A stretch of 64,000 bases of DNA, taken from positions 112,465-176,464 of the forward strand of contig NZ_JANCTD010000010.1 in NCBI RefSeq assembly GCF_024297185.1, given 5' to 3'. The stretch is from Lewinella sp. JB7 (GTDB taxonomy: Bacteria; Bacteroidota; Bacteroidia; Chitinophagales; Saprospiraceae). Under the pieces are notes generated by a model. The model was not told where the DNA came from. It made no database searches and saw only the letters and a list, made by a program, of their open reading frames with translations. This document shows positions 18,876-27,169 of the stretch, piece by piece (the stretch's first letter is position 1; every line of letters begins with the position of its first letter). The position numbers and the translations under genes are program-made.

Positions 18876-21800
18876 TCAGCGAACCACTACGATCGTCCTG
18901 GCCGTAGTCGTCCGGTTGTTGACCACCAGGGTGTAACTGGCGGTAGGTAGAGTGCCCAGAGTGAGCAAGGTGCGATCGGTGGCGGAAAGATTCTCGAAAT
19001 CCCACTGCCGGACCTGGCGACCCAGGGGGTCGTAAAGACGCGCCTCCACGTCACCGGCCAGGGCCTCTGGTATCTGAATCCATCCGTGGGTCCCCATGGG
19101 GTTCGGACCGACGAGTAGTCCGTCCGGAAGCACGGTGTGGCCACGCAGGGCGGTGGAATTCCCCCCGAAATACACGTCCTGGGAGGGTGGCAGCGTACAG
19201 TCGGGCAGGAAGATGCAGGTCCAGGCCACGTTGTTGGATATTCCATTGCCCTCGGGATAGTCGTGCACCTCGTCGGGGTATTCATCAGCGGGATCGATAA
19301 TAGCCACCACCTGCGCCTGGGCGCCCAGGTCCTCGGGAATGTCCCAGTCGAAGGACAGTTCGATCACGTCCCGGCCGTCCAGACGGCCGTTGAGGGTCTG
19401 GGTTACGGTCTGACAGGAAATGGGCTGTAAACTGGTCATGGACTCCGGATCCAGGTAATACAGGCAAACCTCCAAGCCGGGGTTGAAGGCGACCTCGGAA
19501 AAGCCGTAATTGTAAATCCGGGTTTTGACCGTAGTGGATTCGCCCGCGCTCGGAATATTCACGAACCGGATGTCGCGGCTGCGGTAGCGATCCGCCTCGT
19601 TGTACCCATCCGGATTTTCCAGTCCCTTTTCCGGTTTGTGGGGTTCGAGGACCAGGAAAGCGGGGTCGTAGCCGGCGTAGAAGGCATTCCAGAATCCGAC
19701 GTTTTTGAGCTGAACGGCGTAGTCCAGCACCAGCGAACCGTTACCGTCCCAGTAGGTAGTCGGAATTACCGTGTAGGGGTAATCTCCCGGAATCGTACTC
19801 TGCTCGCCCTGTCCGAAGAAGCCCTCCATAGTAACGTCCTTGCGGTAGGAGGATGTGCGGTTTTCAAGTTCCGAGCTGCCGTAGGTGGACTCCGTGGAAA
19901 CTTTGAGTCCGAAGCCCTTGAAGGTGCCGCCGATGCTGCCGCCTACCGTCGTGGAGGTTGTCACCTCTTCCTCGACGCCTTCCCCTACCGCTTCTTCACG
20001 GGCGATGGCGAAGTTCGATTCGAACCCCGAAGTCTTGCTGACCTCCTGCCCGGAGAAGCTGTAGACCTGCCCCCGCACGGGCGTCATTTCGGCAATGGCC
20101 GCCGGATAGGAAAATACGTTTCCGTGGCGGTGATCGACCACGTAATCAATGGTTTGGCTACGTGCACCAACGAAAGATTTTTGCGGGGTACCCGGCACGG
20201 TCACCACGACGTGAGTGAGGGCCGATCCCGAATTGCCCGCCTCTACGATCGGGTATTCGTATACATCAAAATCGATGAGGTAGGCCGATAACTCATCGTC
20301 CAGCAAGGCCGTCCGACGTTCTTTCAGGGTTACGGTGGTAGCCGCGCTTTCCACCTTTGAGAATCGCTCTCCGTACTTCCGCGAAAAGTTGGCGCCCATA
20401 CTGAAGCCCCCCAGGGAGAGGCCGGCCTCCGCGTTAACGGCCAGTGCGTAGTCGGAGGTAAACTGGGTTTCAAAACCCTGTTGGTCGTCGGTCAGTTCGA
20501 CGTACTCGGCGTTGAAGTGATTGATATTCGGGGGCGGCGCATCGCTTCCGTACAGGTTGCTGACGTCGTAAACCGTGGACCCGAAGACGTCGAAATGAGT
20601 GGGTGGGGCATTCAACAGGACGAGAGGATTGAGCACCTTGCTCACCCGGGTACGGGTAGGGGTCCCCAACTGAATACTACCGCCATCGGCATCTCCCACC
20701 GCCAGACCGAATCGCCGGATCGGCAGATTTCCGGAGAGGGGGAACAGATTTTCCAGCCTGACGTCGCGCCGGGGCGGCGACTGCAAATTGGCATCGCTCG
20801 CGAGGCGGTACACCTGGAGCTCGAGTTCCTGTCGGTCCAGGCTCCCGAAATCGTCGTCTATCTCCCGTTGGCCGGCCACCACGATGTCGGCGCGGAAGTC
20901 ACTGTCGCCGCCCCCGCGGAGTTGATCCAGATTGCCGACCGCCAGAAAGTTGTCCAGCACCTGCCCCCGGGTATCCCAGTTGCTCGTAGGACTAAAGCTG
21001 GTCGTTTGCCGGATCGTAAGTCCCTCCGGATCGCTCACTCCTCCTTTTTCCAGATTAAAGATTCGGACACTGATGCTCGCCATCACCAGCTCGTCGTCCA
21101 GGTCGCCGTCCAGGTCGCCCGCCGCCAGATCCAGGGGGTTGGCGTCGTCCCGGTCCCGGGCTCCGGAGTTGCCGTAATAGTGGCGCTCACCATTCCGGGC
21201 GCACCAATTGGGTACGTTGACTTGACCGTCCTTTTCCCGCAGGGGCAGGAGGTAAAGGCCTTCGTTGGAGCCGGATTCACAGCACGGAGCGTTAAAAATC
21301 AGGCCGACAACGAATTCCTCCCCGGGAAATTCCGGCACGAAATCACCCGCTTCGATTTTTACGCTGAGGTACTGAAAATCGAAGGGGCTATCAGCGGCAT
21401 TGATGCAGTGGTTGAAAGTATTGTCGAACACGACCGTACGTGATCGCTGCCGTATCTCGCCCGTATCCGAAAACTCAAGGATTTCCAGCACCGCTTCCTG
21501 GTCGTCCCAGTACACGAGCAATAACTCGTCGCGGCCGTCGAGATCGACGTCGGCGGCGGTGGCGTCGACCATCTGAACGAGGCTGCCCGAGGGGGTCATA
21601 TCCACTATTTCCGTCTGGTAGGCATCCCGGAGAACACTACTGAGTTGCCCGCTTGCCGCCTCGATGTCGAAGTATTCGACGTGTATCCGTTGGTCGCTCC
21701 CCGTATAGACTACGCTGAGGCCTTCCGCTTCCGAAGGGCCAAACTTGCCGATGGTTAATTCGGTACGGGGCCGGACTCTATTGAGATTGACGGTATACAG

Positions 21801-22247
21801 TTCACCCAACTGCTGACTGAATCCCGTCAGCCCGGAATCACTGACGTCGCTGCCGAGTTTCCGGTCGAGCGCGACGGAGATGGTTGCCCGCCCCACCGAA
21901 CCCTGGTCCGAACGGTAGCTGTACACTACCCCGGCGCCGTACTCCTGCCCGAGCAGGTAGCCCGTGGCAATATCGGTCCCCCCGTCCAGGGAAGGTGGCG
22001 GACTGGTTCGCTGATCGTCCTGGAGTACCGTGGTCGCATTACCGTCCACCCCGTAGGTGATCGTCCGGGTCTGATCGTCTTGCCCTTCCTGGGCGTAGAA
22101 CAAAAAGACTTCCTGCTCCTGAATGACCGTGCGCAGGCCCGCCAGCGGATCCTCCGCCGGAAGCTGCGATTGAAGTACGGTAGGCAGTAAGAATAGCCCC
22201 AGGAGGCACAAGCCGGCAAGGGTGGCAAAGGTATTTAACGGTCGCAT
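18876..22247 (-). CDS. 1123-aa secreted T9SS protein with FG-GAP-like repeats
   Basis: The signal peptide is at about residues 1-27. The first half has calcium-loop-like repeats of FG-GAP/VCBS type (DATAADVDLDGRDELLLVYW, DLAAGDLDGDLDDELVMA). A central beta-rich region of about 300 aa (about 600-880), containing SLGGFSMGANFSRKYGERFSKV, is not recognised. Then comes a CARDB-like domain (TTVKTRIYNYGFSEVAF) and a C-terminal T9SS domain (GPNPMGTHGWIQI onwards, ending TIVVVR). It is probably displayed outside the outer membrane. The alternating Ser/Thr/Val strands of the central part could be adhesive or pore-like; that is a guess. Confidence 0.85.
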   Translation of the reverse strand: MRPLNTFATLAGLCLLGLFLLPTVLQSQLPAEDPLAGLRTVIQEQEVFLFYAQEGQDDQTRTITYGVDGNATTVLQDDQRTSPPPSLDGGTDIATGYLLGQEYGAGVVYSYRSDQGSVGRATISVALDRKLGSDVSDSGLTGFSQQLGELYTVNLNRVRPRTELTIGKFGPSEAEGLSVVYTGSDQRIHVEYFDIEAASGQLSSVLRDAYQTEIVDMTPSGSLVQMVDATAADVDLDGRDELLLVYWDDQEAVLEILEFSDTGEIRQRSRTVVFDNTFNHCINAADSPFDFQYLSVKIEAGDFVPEFPGEEFVVGLIFNAPCCESGSNEGLYLLPLREKDGQVNVPNWCARNGERHYYGNSGARDRDDANPLDLAAGDLDGDLDDELVMASISVRIFNLEKGGVSDPEGLTIRQTTSFSPTSNWDTRGQVLDNFLAVGNLDQLRGGGDSDFRADIVVAGQREIDDDFGSLDRQELELQVYRLASDANLQSPPRRDVRLENLFPLSGNLPIRRFGLAVGDADGGSIQLGTPTRTRVSKVLNPLVLLNAPPTHFDVFGSTVYDVSNLYGSDAPPPNINHFNAEYVELTDDQQGFETQFTSDYALAVNAEAGLSLGGFSMGANFSRKYGERFSKVESAATTVTLKERRTALLDDELSAYLIDFDVYEYPIVEAGNSGSALTHVVVTVPGTPQKSFVGARSQTIDYVVDHRHGNVFSYPAAIAEMTPVRGQVYSFSGQEVSKTSGFESNFAIAREEAVGEGVEEEVTTSTTVGGSIGGTFKGFGLKVSTESTYGSSELENRTSSYRKDVTMEGFFGQGEQSTIPGDYPYTVIPTTYWDGNGSLVLDYAVQLKNVGFWNAFYAGYDPAFLVLEPHKPEKGLENPDGYNEADRYRSRDIRFVNIPSAGESTTVKTRIYNYGFSEVAFNPGLEVCLYYLDPESMTSLQPISCQTVTQTLNGRLDGRDVIELSFDWDIPEDLGAQAQVVAIIDPADEYPDEVHDYPEGNGISNNVAWTCIFLPDCTLPPSQDVYFGGNSTALRGHTVLPDGLLVGPNPMGTHGWIQIPEALAGDVEARLYDPLGRQVRQWDFENLSATDRTLLTLGTLPTASYTLVVNNRTTTARTIVVVR

Positions 22248-22399
22248 AGTGTGGGTATTCGTGAGTGACTAGTCGATAATATAGGCTTTTATATGTTACA
22301 ACAACATACGTTGCCGACCTAATCATCCATATCACTTAAAGTCCAGCACGCCGCAACCCAAGATTCTTAAATGAAAGAAGATTCCTCCCACGGACCCAT

Positions 22400-22525
22400 T
22401 TCCCAACCTGTCATCCCCCCTACCACATTACCATCTGACCATCCGACCATCCGACCATACTACTACCCTACCATCCTACCATACTACTAAAGGACTAAAA
22501 CCCTAATCTACTAAAAGACTCCCCC
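22400..22525 (-). repeat. C-poor low-complexity tail downstream of uvrC
   Basis: Read in the direction of uvrC transcription, the tract right after the stop is almost free of C and is built from degenerate TAGTATGG/TAGGATGG/TCGGATGG words. No hairpin with U-tract is visible. A similar C-poor tract in the same relative position follows pyrG (63807-63870). The remaining bases 22248-22399 hold nothing I recognise. Confidence 0.6.
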
Positions 22526-24364
22526 CTACCCCCGATCCCGCGGCACCTCACCCGCAGCCACCTCCTGACGGCGGAAGTAGTCCATGATCTTCTTGGCGGT
22601 GCTCAGATTTGTCACTTCGGCGATCTCGCTGGCGAGCGCATTCTTGACCTTCTTCGTACTTCCAAAATGGGCGATGAGTTTCTGGACGGTCTTCTCCCCC
22701 ACCCCGGGAATGTTGGTCAGTTCGGTCTGCATCATGCCGATGCTGCGCTTATTGCGGTGATGGCGGAGACTGAAGCGGTGAGCCTCGTCGCGGCACTGCT
22801 GGATGAGGCGCAGCGACTCGCTTTTCTTATTAATGTGGAGCGGCACGGCATCGTCCGGGAAGTAGATCTCCTCCAGTCGCTTCGCGATGCCGACCACGGT
22901 CATCTTGCCCCGCAGCCCGAGTAGGTCGATGCTTTCCATGGCGTGACTCAACTGACCCTTGCCCCCGTCGATGATCACGAGCTGGGGCAGTGGTTCGCCT
23001 TCATCGAGCAGGCGGCGGTAGCGCCGGTGAACTACTTCCTGCATACTGGCAAAATCGTCGGGTCCCACAACCGTTTTGATGTTGTAGTGGCGGTAGTCCT
23101 TCTTGCTCGGCTTGGCGTTCTTGAATACGACGCAGGCACTGGCCGGATTACTTCCCTGAATATTGGAGTTATCGAAACATTCGATGTGCATGGGCAGCTC
23201 GTCCATCTGCAGGTCCGACTGCAACTGCCGGAGAATGCGTTCGGCGGGCGTCTGTCGGTTGGCATTGCTGATGCGTTGCTTCTTGCGCTGTAGGAGCATG
23301 TACTTTGCGTTCTTTTCGCTGAGGTCCAGCAGCTTTTTCTTGTCGCCGATCTTCGGAACGGTAACGCTGGCCTCCACGGCCCCTAGTTCGAGATCGTGGT
23401 TGAGGATGATCTCGGGCGCGATGCTGTTGAAGCGGTCGCGGAGCTCGGGGATGGCGTAGCTGAGCAGCGATTCCTCGTCGTCGTCGAGGTTCATTTCGAT
23501 CTCCTGGGTATGGGTGTGGATCACCGCCCCGTTGACGATCTTGATGTAGTTCAGGTAGGCTTCCTTTTCGTCCATGGCCAGTCCGAACACGTCGAGGTCG
23601 CGGATGCTGGTCGATACGATGGTGGACTTGCTCTGGTAGCTTTCGAAGGCCTTCAGCTTGTCGGCGATCTGCTGGGCGCGTTCGAATTCCAGGTTTTCCG
23701 CCAGTTCCTCCATTTCCGCCTGGAAGTGGCGCTTGACCTCCGCGAAATTGCCCTTCAGGATATTTTTGACCTGCTCGATCTTTTCGTTATAGTCCTCCTC
23801 CGATTCCTCCCCTACACAGGGTCCTTCGCAGTTCTTGATGTGGTATTCCAGGCAGACCTTGAACTTACCCGCTGCGATGTTCTCGGGCGATAGGTTGAGG
23901 TTGCAGGTACGTAAGGGGAAGAGCGTTTTGACCAGGTCGAGAATGATCTTCAGGCGGTTCTTACTGGTGTAGGGCCCGAAGTAGTAGCTGCCGTCGCGCC
24001 ATACCTGCCGGGTGATAAAAACTCGTGGAAAGCGCTCGTTTTTAATGCAGATGTAGCTGTAGTTCTTATCGTCCTTCAGGTTGATGTTGTAGCGGGGCTG
24101 ATGGGTCTTGATCAGCGCGTTTTCGAGCAGCAGTGCGTCGGCTTCCGACTCGACGATGGTAAATTCCAGGCGGGCGGCGTTTTTGACCATGACCCGGGTG
24201 CGGTTCAGGCGGTCTTTGCGGTCGCCGAAGTAGCTGGCGACCCGATTGCGGAGGGTCTTGGCCTTACCTACGTACAGTATGGTATCGTCGGGGCCGATGA
24301 AGCGGTATACCCCCGGTTGCCGGGGCACCGTGTCGGCAATACGTTTAAAATCTTCGGTCGTCAT
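22526..24364 (-). CDS. uvrC: excinuclease ABC subunit C
   Basis: 612 aa. The N-terminal GIY-YIG nuclease domain (PGVYRFIGPDDTILYVGKAK) makes the 3' incision. A Cys-containing region (TCNLNLSPENIAAGKFKVCL) and the UVR motif around residues 200-235 follow. Next is the RNase H-like domain with HIECFDNSNIQGSNPAS and VIIDGGKGQLSHA, which makes the 5' incision, and C-terminal helix-hairpin-helix motifs (IPGVGEKTVQKLI). It acts with UvrA and UvrB in nucleotide excision repair. It is monocistronic as far as visible. The start ATG faces the promoter region shared with the divergent lipoprotein gene. Confidence 0.97.
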   Translation of the reverse strand: MTTEDFKRIADTVPRQPGVYRFIGPDDTILYVGKAKTLRNRVASYFGDRKDRLNRTRVMVKNAARLEFTIVESEADALLLENALIKTHQPRYNINLKDDKNYSYICIKNERFPRVFITRQVWRDGSYYFGPYTSKNRLKIILDLVKTLFPLRTCNLNLSPENIAAGKFKVCLEYHIKNCEGPCVGEESEEDYNEKIEQVKNILKGNFAEVKRHFQAEMEELAENLEFERAQQIADKLKAFESYQSKSTIVSTSIRDLDVFGLAMDEKEAYLNYIKIVNGAVIHTHTQEIEMNLDDDEESLLSYAIPELRDRFNSIAPEIILNHDLELGAVEASVTVPKIGDKKKLLDLSEKNAKYMLLQRKKQRISNANRQTPAERILRQLQSDLQMDELPMHIECFDNSNIQGSNPASACVVFKNAKPSKKDYRHYNIKTVVGPDDFASMQEVVHRRYRRLLDEGEPLPQLVIIDGGKGQLSHAMESIDLLGLRGKMTVVGIAKRLEEIYFPDDAVPLHINKKSESLRLIQQCRDEAHRFSLRHHRNKRSIGMMQTELTNIPGVGEKTVQKLIAHFGSTKKVKNALASEIAEVTNLSTAKKIMDYFRRQEVAAGEVPRDRG

Positions 24365-24441
24365 GGCTTAGGAACCGCCCCCCACCGCCGACGGTTTAGC
24401 TTCCGCGACGGGGATACGCGCGGACTTCCCCCTCCCCGCTT

Positions 24442-24449
24442 TAGCTTTG
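24442..24449 (+). promoter_or_regulatory. Bacteroidota -7 element (TAGCTTTG)
   Basis: TAGCTTTG fits TAnnTTTG exactly and lies 26 bp before the ATG of the lipoprotein gene at 24476, giving an expected leader of about 20 nt. No clear -33 TTTG partner is seen. Confidence 0.6.
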
Positions 24450-24475
24450 CGGCAAATTAAAGTATTTCGACGCCT

Positions 24476-25279
24476 ATGGTCCGCTTGTTACTGGCTTGCC
24501 TTTGCTCGTTCACCCTGCTTACCTGTGGAGGTCCGGACACGGAAGAGGCCACCGCTTCGGTGGGCGATCAACCCTTCATCGTGTCCACCGAGCCCATTCC
24601 GCCAGCCCTCGTCGCGGGCGATACGCTGGAAGCCTGGGTCGATGGACTATTCATCAGGGCCAGGGCGGAAAGGGACGCCCAGATCCTGGTTCAGGTCAGT
24701 CAGGGTACGCCCCTGGCCTACACGGGGGAAGCTTCCGCGGAGGAGGAAACCATCGTGCTGCGCGGTATCGCCTTCACCGAACCCTGGCTCCGGGTACGGA
24801 CGACGGACGGTCAGCAGGGCTGGGTGTTCGGCGGTGCGGTGCAGCGACGGGGACAAGCCAAGGGCACCGGACAACGAAGCGAAAACGAAGTGGATTTTCC
24901 CAGGTTCGGGCGCTTCGACCTGAACGAATGGCGTAAACTATCCGAGGAAGAAACCAGCGGAGGCGACGCCGTGAGCATCATCCGGGTGTACGAAAAGGGC
25001 GACCGTCAACTAACGGTCCGGCGAACCGAAACTGGTGAGTATGGCTACGAACACGACTATACCCTGAGTGATACGAGCGGACATACCCTCAAGACCCGCA
25101 ATCTGCGCTTTCAGACGGATCCGGACCTGGTGCTGGTCGAGATCGTCACCGACCTGACCACCGATCCGCCCCTGCAACACCGGCGCACCCAAGCCATGAC
25201 CAAACATTTCCTGCAGCTCAACGCCCGGCCGGAAATGGCCTCCGGACCCTGGGAAACCCGGAAGCCGGTGAATCAGTAG
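24476..25279 (+). CDS. SH3-like domain lipoprotein
   Basis: 267 aa. The signal peptide ends in a lipobox (LLTC, Cys at about residue 17). An acidic linker is followed by a bacterial SH3-like domain (about 50-125) with LFIRARAERDAQILVQV and the closing WVFGGAVQ. The C-terminal half (about 140-260) is beta-rich and unrecognised. It is an inner- or outer-membrane lipoprotein. SH3b domains usually bind peptidoglycan peptides or proteins, so a cell-wall role is plausible but not shown. Confidence 0.8.
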   Translation: MVRLLLACLCSFTLLTCGGPDTEEATASVGDQPFIVSTEPIPPALVAGDTLEAWVDGLFIRARAERDAQILVQVSQGTPLAYTGEASAEEETIVLRGIAFTEPWLRVRTTDGQQGWVFGGAVQRRGQAKGTGQRSENEVDFPRFGRFDLNEWRKLSEEETSGGDAVSIIRVYEKGDRQLTVRRTETGEYGYEHDYTLSDTSGHTLKTRNLRFQTDPDLVLVEIVTDLTTDPPLQHRRTQAMTKHFLQLNARPEMASGPWETRKPVNQ

Positions 25280-25291
25280 GATGCCTTTGCT

Positions 25292-25423
25292 TCAGGGCTC
25301 CTGTTGCAGCAGGCGGTAAAAGACCACGATGAGGGCCACCACCAGGGCTATGATTCCGGCCAGCACGAGGTAGGCAACCGGACCGGTTCCCCCGAGAATT
25401 TGTGGGAATGCGAGAAAGGGCAT
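25292..25423 (-). CDS. 43-aa single-helix membrane protein
   Basis: A short open frame from ATG 25423 to TGA 25292 in the gap between two plus-strand genes. The product has a short polar-to-hydrophobic N-terminus (MPFLAFPQILGGTGP), a continuous hydrophobic helix of about 20 residues (AYLVLAGIIALVVALIVVF) and a cytoplasmic-looking YRLLQQEP tail. The composition is what one expects of a real small membrane protein. No homology or ribosome-binding support is available, so it is tentative. Confidence 0.45.
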   Translation of the reverse strand: MPFLAFPQILGGTGPVAYLVLAGIIALVVALIVVFYRLLQQEP

Positions 25424-25534
25424 GACGTCCGTTATTTTATGGGATCAACAGCCCGGAAGGGGAAAAGGTCGCTCTTTGTCCGCGGCCTTCCCTAAGTCCG
25501 TGCGTCGAAACGATAAACGCCACGTTCCAGTCGT

Positions 25535-25972
25535 ATGAAGATTTTGCTCACCGTTCTGATTGTACTCGCCTGCCTGGCAAACGCCGCCGCCCAGTTCTGG
25601 TCGCCCGATTACGCGGCCGCCCAACGCCTCGCGGAGGAGAAAGGCAAACATCTGGTACTCGTCTTTTCGGGTTCCGACTGGTGCGCGCCCTGCATCAAAC
25701 TCGAGCGGGAGATATGGCAGGATGCGACCTTCCAGACCGAGGCCGATGCAGACTTCGTGTTCTACCGCGCCGACTTTCCCCGCAAGCGCGCCAACCAACT
25801 ATCCACCGCCCTGGCCGACCGCAATGCCTCACTGGCCGAGCGCTACAATCCGGGGGGCAGCTTTCCACTCGTCATGGTACTGACCCCGGCGGGAGAGGTG
25901 CGTGGACGGACCGGCTACCAAAAAGTCGCGCCCGCGGAGTATCTCGCCGCACTGCGCCAAATGGTCCACTGA
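25535..25972 (+). CDS. periplasmic thioredoxin-family protein
   Basis: 145 aa. The signal peptide ends ANAAAQ. The thioredoxin fold carries the active site SDWCAPCIKL (WCxPC) near residue 50 and the cis-Pro region GGSFPLVMVL. It would exchange disulfides in the periplasm. Its stop overlaps the ApbE start by one base. It is the first gene of the Trx-ApbE-DUF4266-DUF3570 set, so it probably maintains cysteines in these partners, for example those in the DUF4266 tail. Confidence 0.9.
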   Translation: MKILLTVLIVLACLANAAAQFWSPDYAAAQRLAEEKGKHLVLVFSGSDWCAPCIKLEREIWQDATFQTEADADFVFYRADFPRKRANQLSTALADRNASLAERYNPGGSFPLVMVLTPAGEVRGRTGYQKVAPAEYLAALRQMVH

Positions 25973-26964
25973 TGCCCTGGTGGATCATACTAGTTGCAAT
26001 TTTTTCGTACGCTGCTAATGCCCAGACCCGGGCCTATCACCGGGTAGAACGACTGATGGGGTGCCGTTTCGACTTCACCGTCGTCGCGGACGATGCACCG
26101 GCGGGGGAGCGCTATCTCGACCTGGCCGTCGGCGAGGTCCGCCGCATCGAACGGCTGATCTCCAGTTGGGACCCCGCCTCACAGACCAGTACCGTGAACC
26201 AAGCGGCCGGAAAGGGCCCGGTGGTGGTTGATCACGAACTTTTCGATTTGATCGAACGGGCTAACGCCATTTCCCGACTGACCGACGGAGCCTTCGACAT
26301 CAGCTACGCCTCGGTCGACTCACTTTGGCAATTCGATGGCTCGATGACCAGTTTACCGGACAGTGCGGCCGTGCAAGCCTCGGTGGCACGCGTAGGCTAC
26401 CGGCGCCTACGGCTCGATTCGGCCGCCGCCAGTGTCTTTCTTCCGGAACGCGGAATGAAGATCGGTTTCGGGGCCATCGGAAAGGGCTACGCGGCGGACC
26501 GGGCGCGCGCCCTGTTGGAAGCCGCCGGGGTTACGGCCGGCATCATCAACGCTTCGGGTGATCTGACGGCCTGGGGGCGGCAACCGGACGGCCAGGACTG
26601 GCGGGTAGCCATCACGAATCCCCTGAACCGGGCACGGGCCTTTGCCTGGCTGCCGGTCGTCGACGGCGCGGTAGTCACTTCGGGCAGCTACGAGAAATTC
26701 GCTACCTTCGACGGCGTCCGCTACGCCCACATCATCGACCCCCGCACGGGTTATCCGGGCACGGGCATCGTGAGTGCGACCGTACTCGCCCCGCGGGCGG
26801 AACTGGCCGATGCTCTGGCAACGGCCGTCTTCGTTATGGGGGTCGACGTAGGCCTTCACTTCATCAACCAACTCCCCGGAGTCGAACTCGTTATCGTCGA
26901 CCGGGAAAACCAAGTCCACACTACCGATGGAATCACGCTGGAAAAGCCCCGTAGCGATCATTAG
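25972..26964 (+). CDS. apbE: FAD:protein FMN transferase
   Basis: 330 aa from the ATG at 25972 (TGATG overlap with the thioredoxin gene). The longer frame from 25681 would lie inside that gene. A signal peptide (MPWWIILVAIFSYAANA) is followed by the family motifs MGCRFDFTVV, GAIGKGYAADRA, INASGDLTAWG and HIIDPRTGYPG. ApbE moves FMN from FAD onto Ser/Thr of exported proteins in the periplasm, with Mg2+. The likely clients are the next two genes. No canonical RnfG/NqrC client is visible here. Confidence 0.95.
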   Translation: MPWWIILVAIFSYAANAQTRAYHRVERLMGCRFDFTVVADDAPAGERYLDLAVGEVRRIERLISSWDPASQTSTVNQAAGKGPVVVDHELFDLIERANAISRLTDGAFDISYASVDSLWQFDGSMTSLPDSAAVQASVARVGYRRLRLDSAAASVFLPERGMKIGFGAIGKGYAADRARALLEAAGVTAGIINASGDLTAWGRQPDGQDWRVAITNPLNRARAFAWLPVVDGAVVTSGSYEKFATFDGVRYAHIIDPRTGYPGTGIVSATVLAPRAELADALATAVFVMGVDVGLHFINQLPGVELVIVDRENQVHTTDGITLEKPRSDH

Positions 26965-27169
26965 GGCCTCGATCTCCGTGGTTATGCTGGGTATCGTTCT
27001 TGCTTCCTGTACGACGGTGAGGGGCTTCGAGATGGTGCGTCTGAGCGATCCGGATATGGTCCTGAACCCCACGTCCACCGAAGTACAACAGGCCGATTTC
27101 CAGAGCTACCGGGAGGCGGCTTCCGGCGCGAACGGCGGTAAAACCGGCGGGGGCTGTGGCTGCAATTAA
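26927..27169 (+). CDS. DUF4266 lipoprotein with GGGCGCN tail
   Basis: 80 aa. Basic N-terminus, hydrophobic stretch and lipobox VLASC (Cys at about residue 27), then a short polar domain and the Gly/Cys tail ending GGGCGCN that marks DUF4266. It overlaps the ApbE gene by 38 bp; an internal ATG at 26984 would give a shorter protein. It overlaps the next gene by 14 bp. Function is unknown. The two C-terminal cysteines could be a thioredoxin substrate or a metal site. Confidence 0.85.
   Translation: MESRWKSPVAIIRASISVVMLGIVLASCTTVRGFEMVRLSDPDMVLNPTSTEVQQADFQSYREAASGANGGKTGGGCGCN

Noticed and set aside
25681..25971. N-terminal extension of ApbE
   Set aside because: It lies entirely inside the thioredoxin gene in another frame; the ATG at 25972 gives a proper signal peptide.
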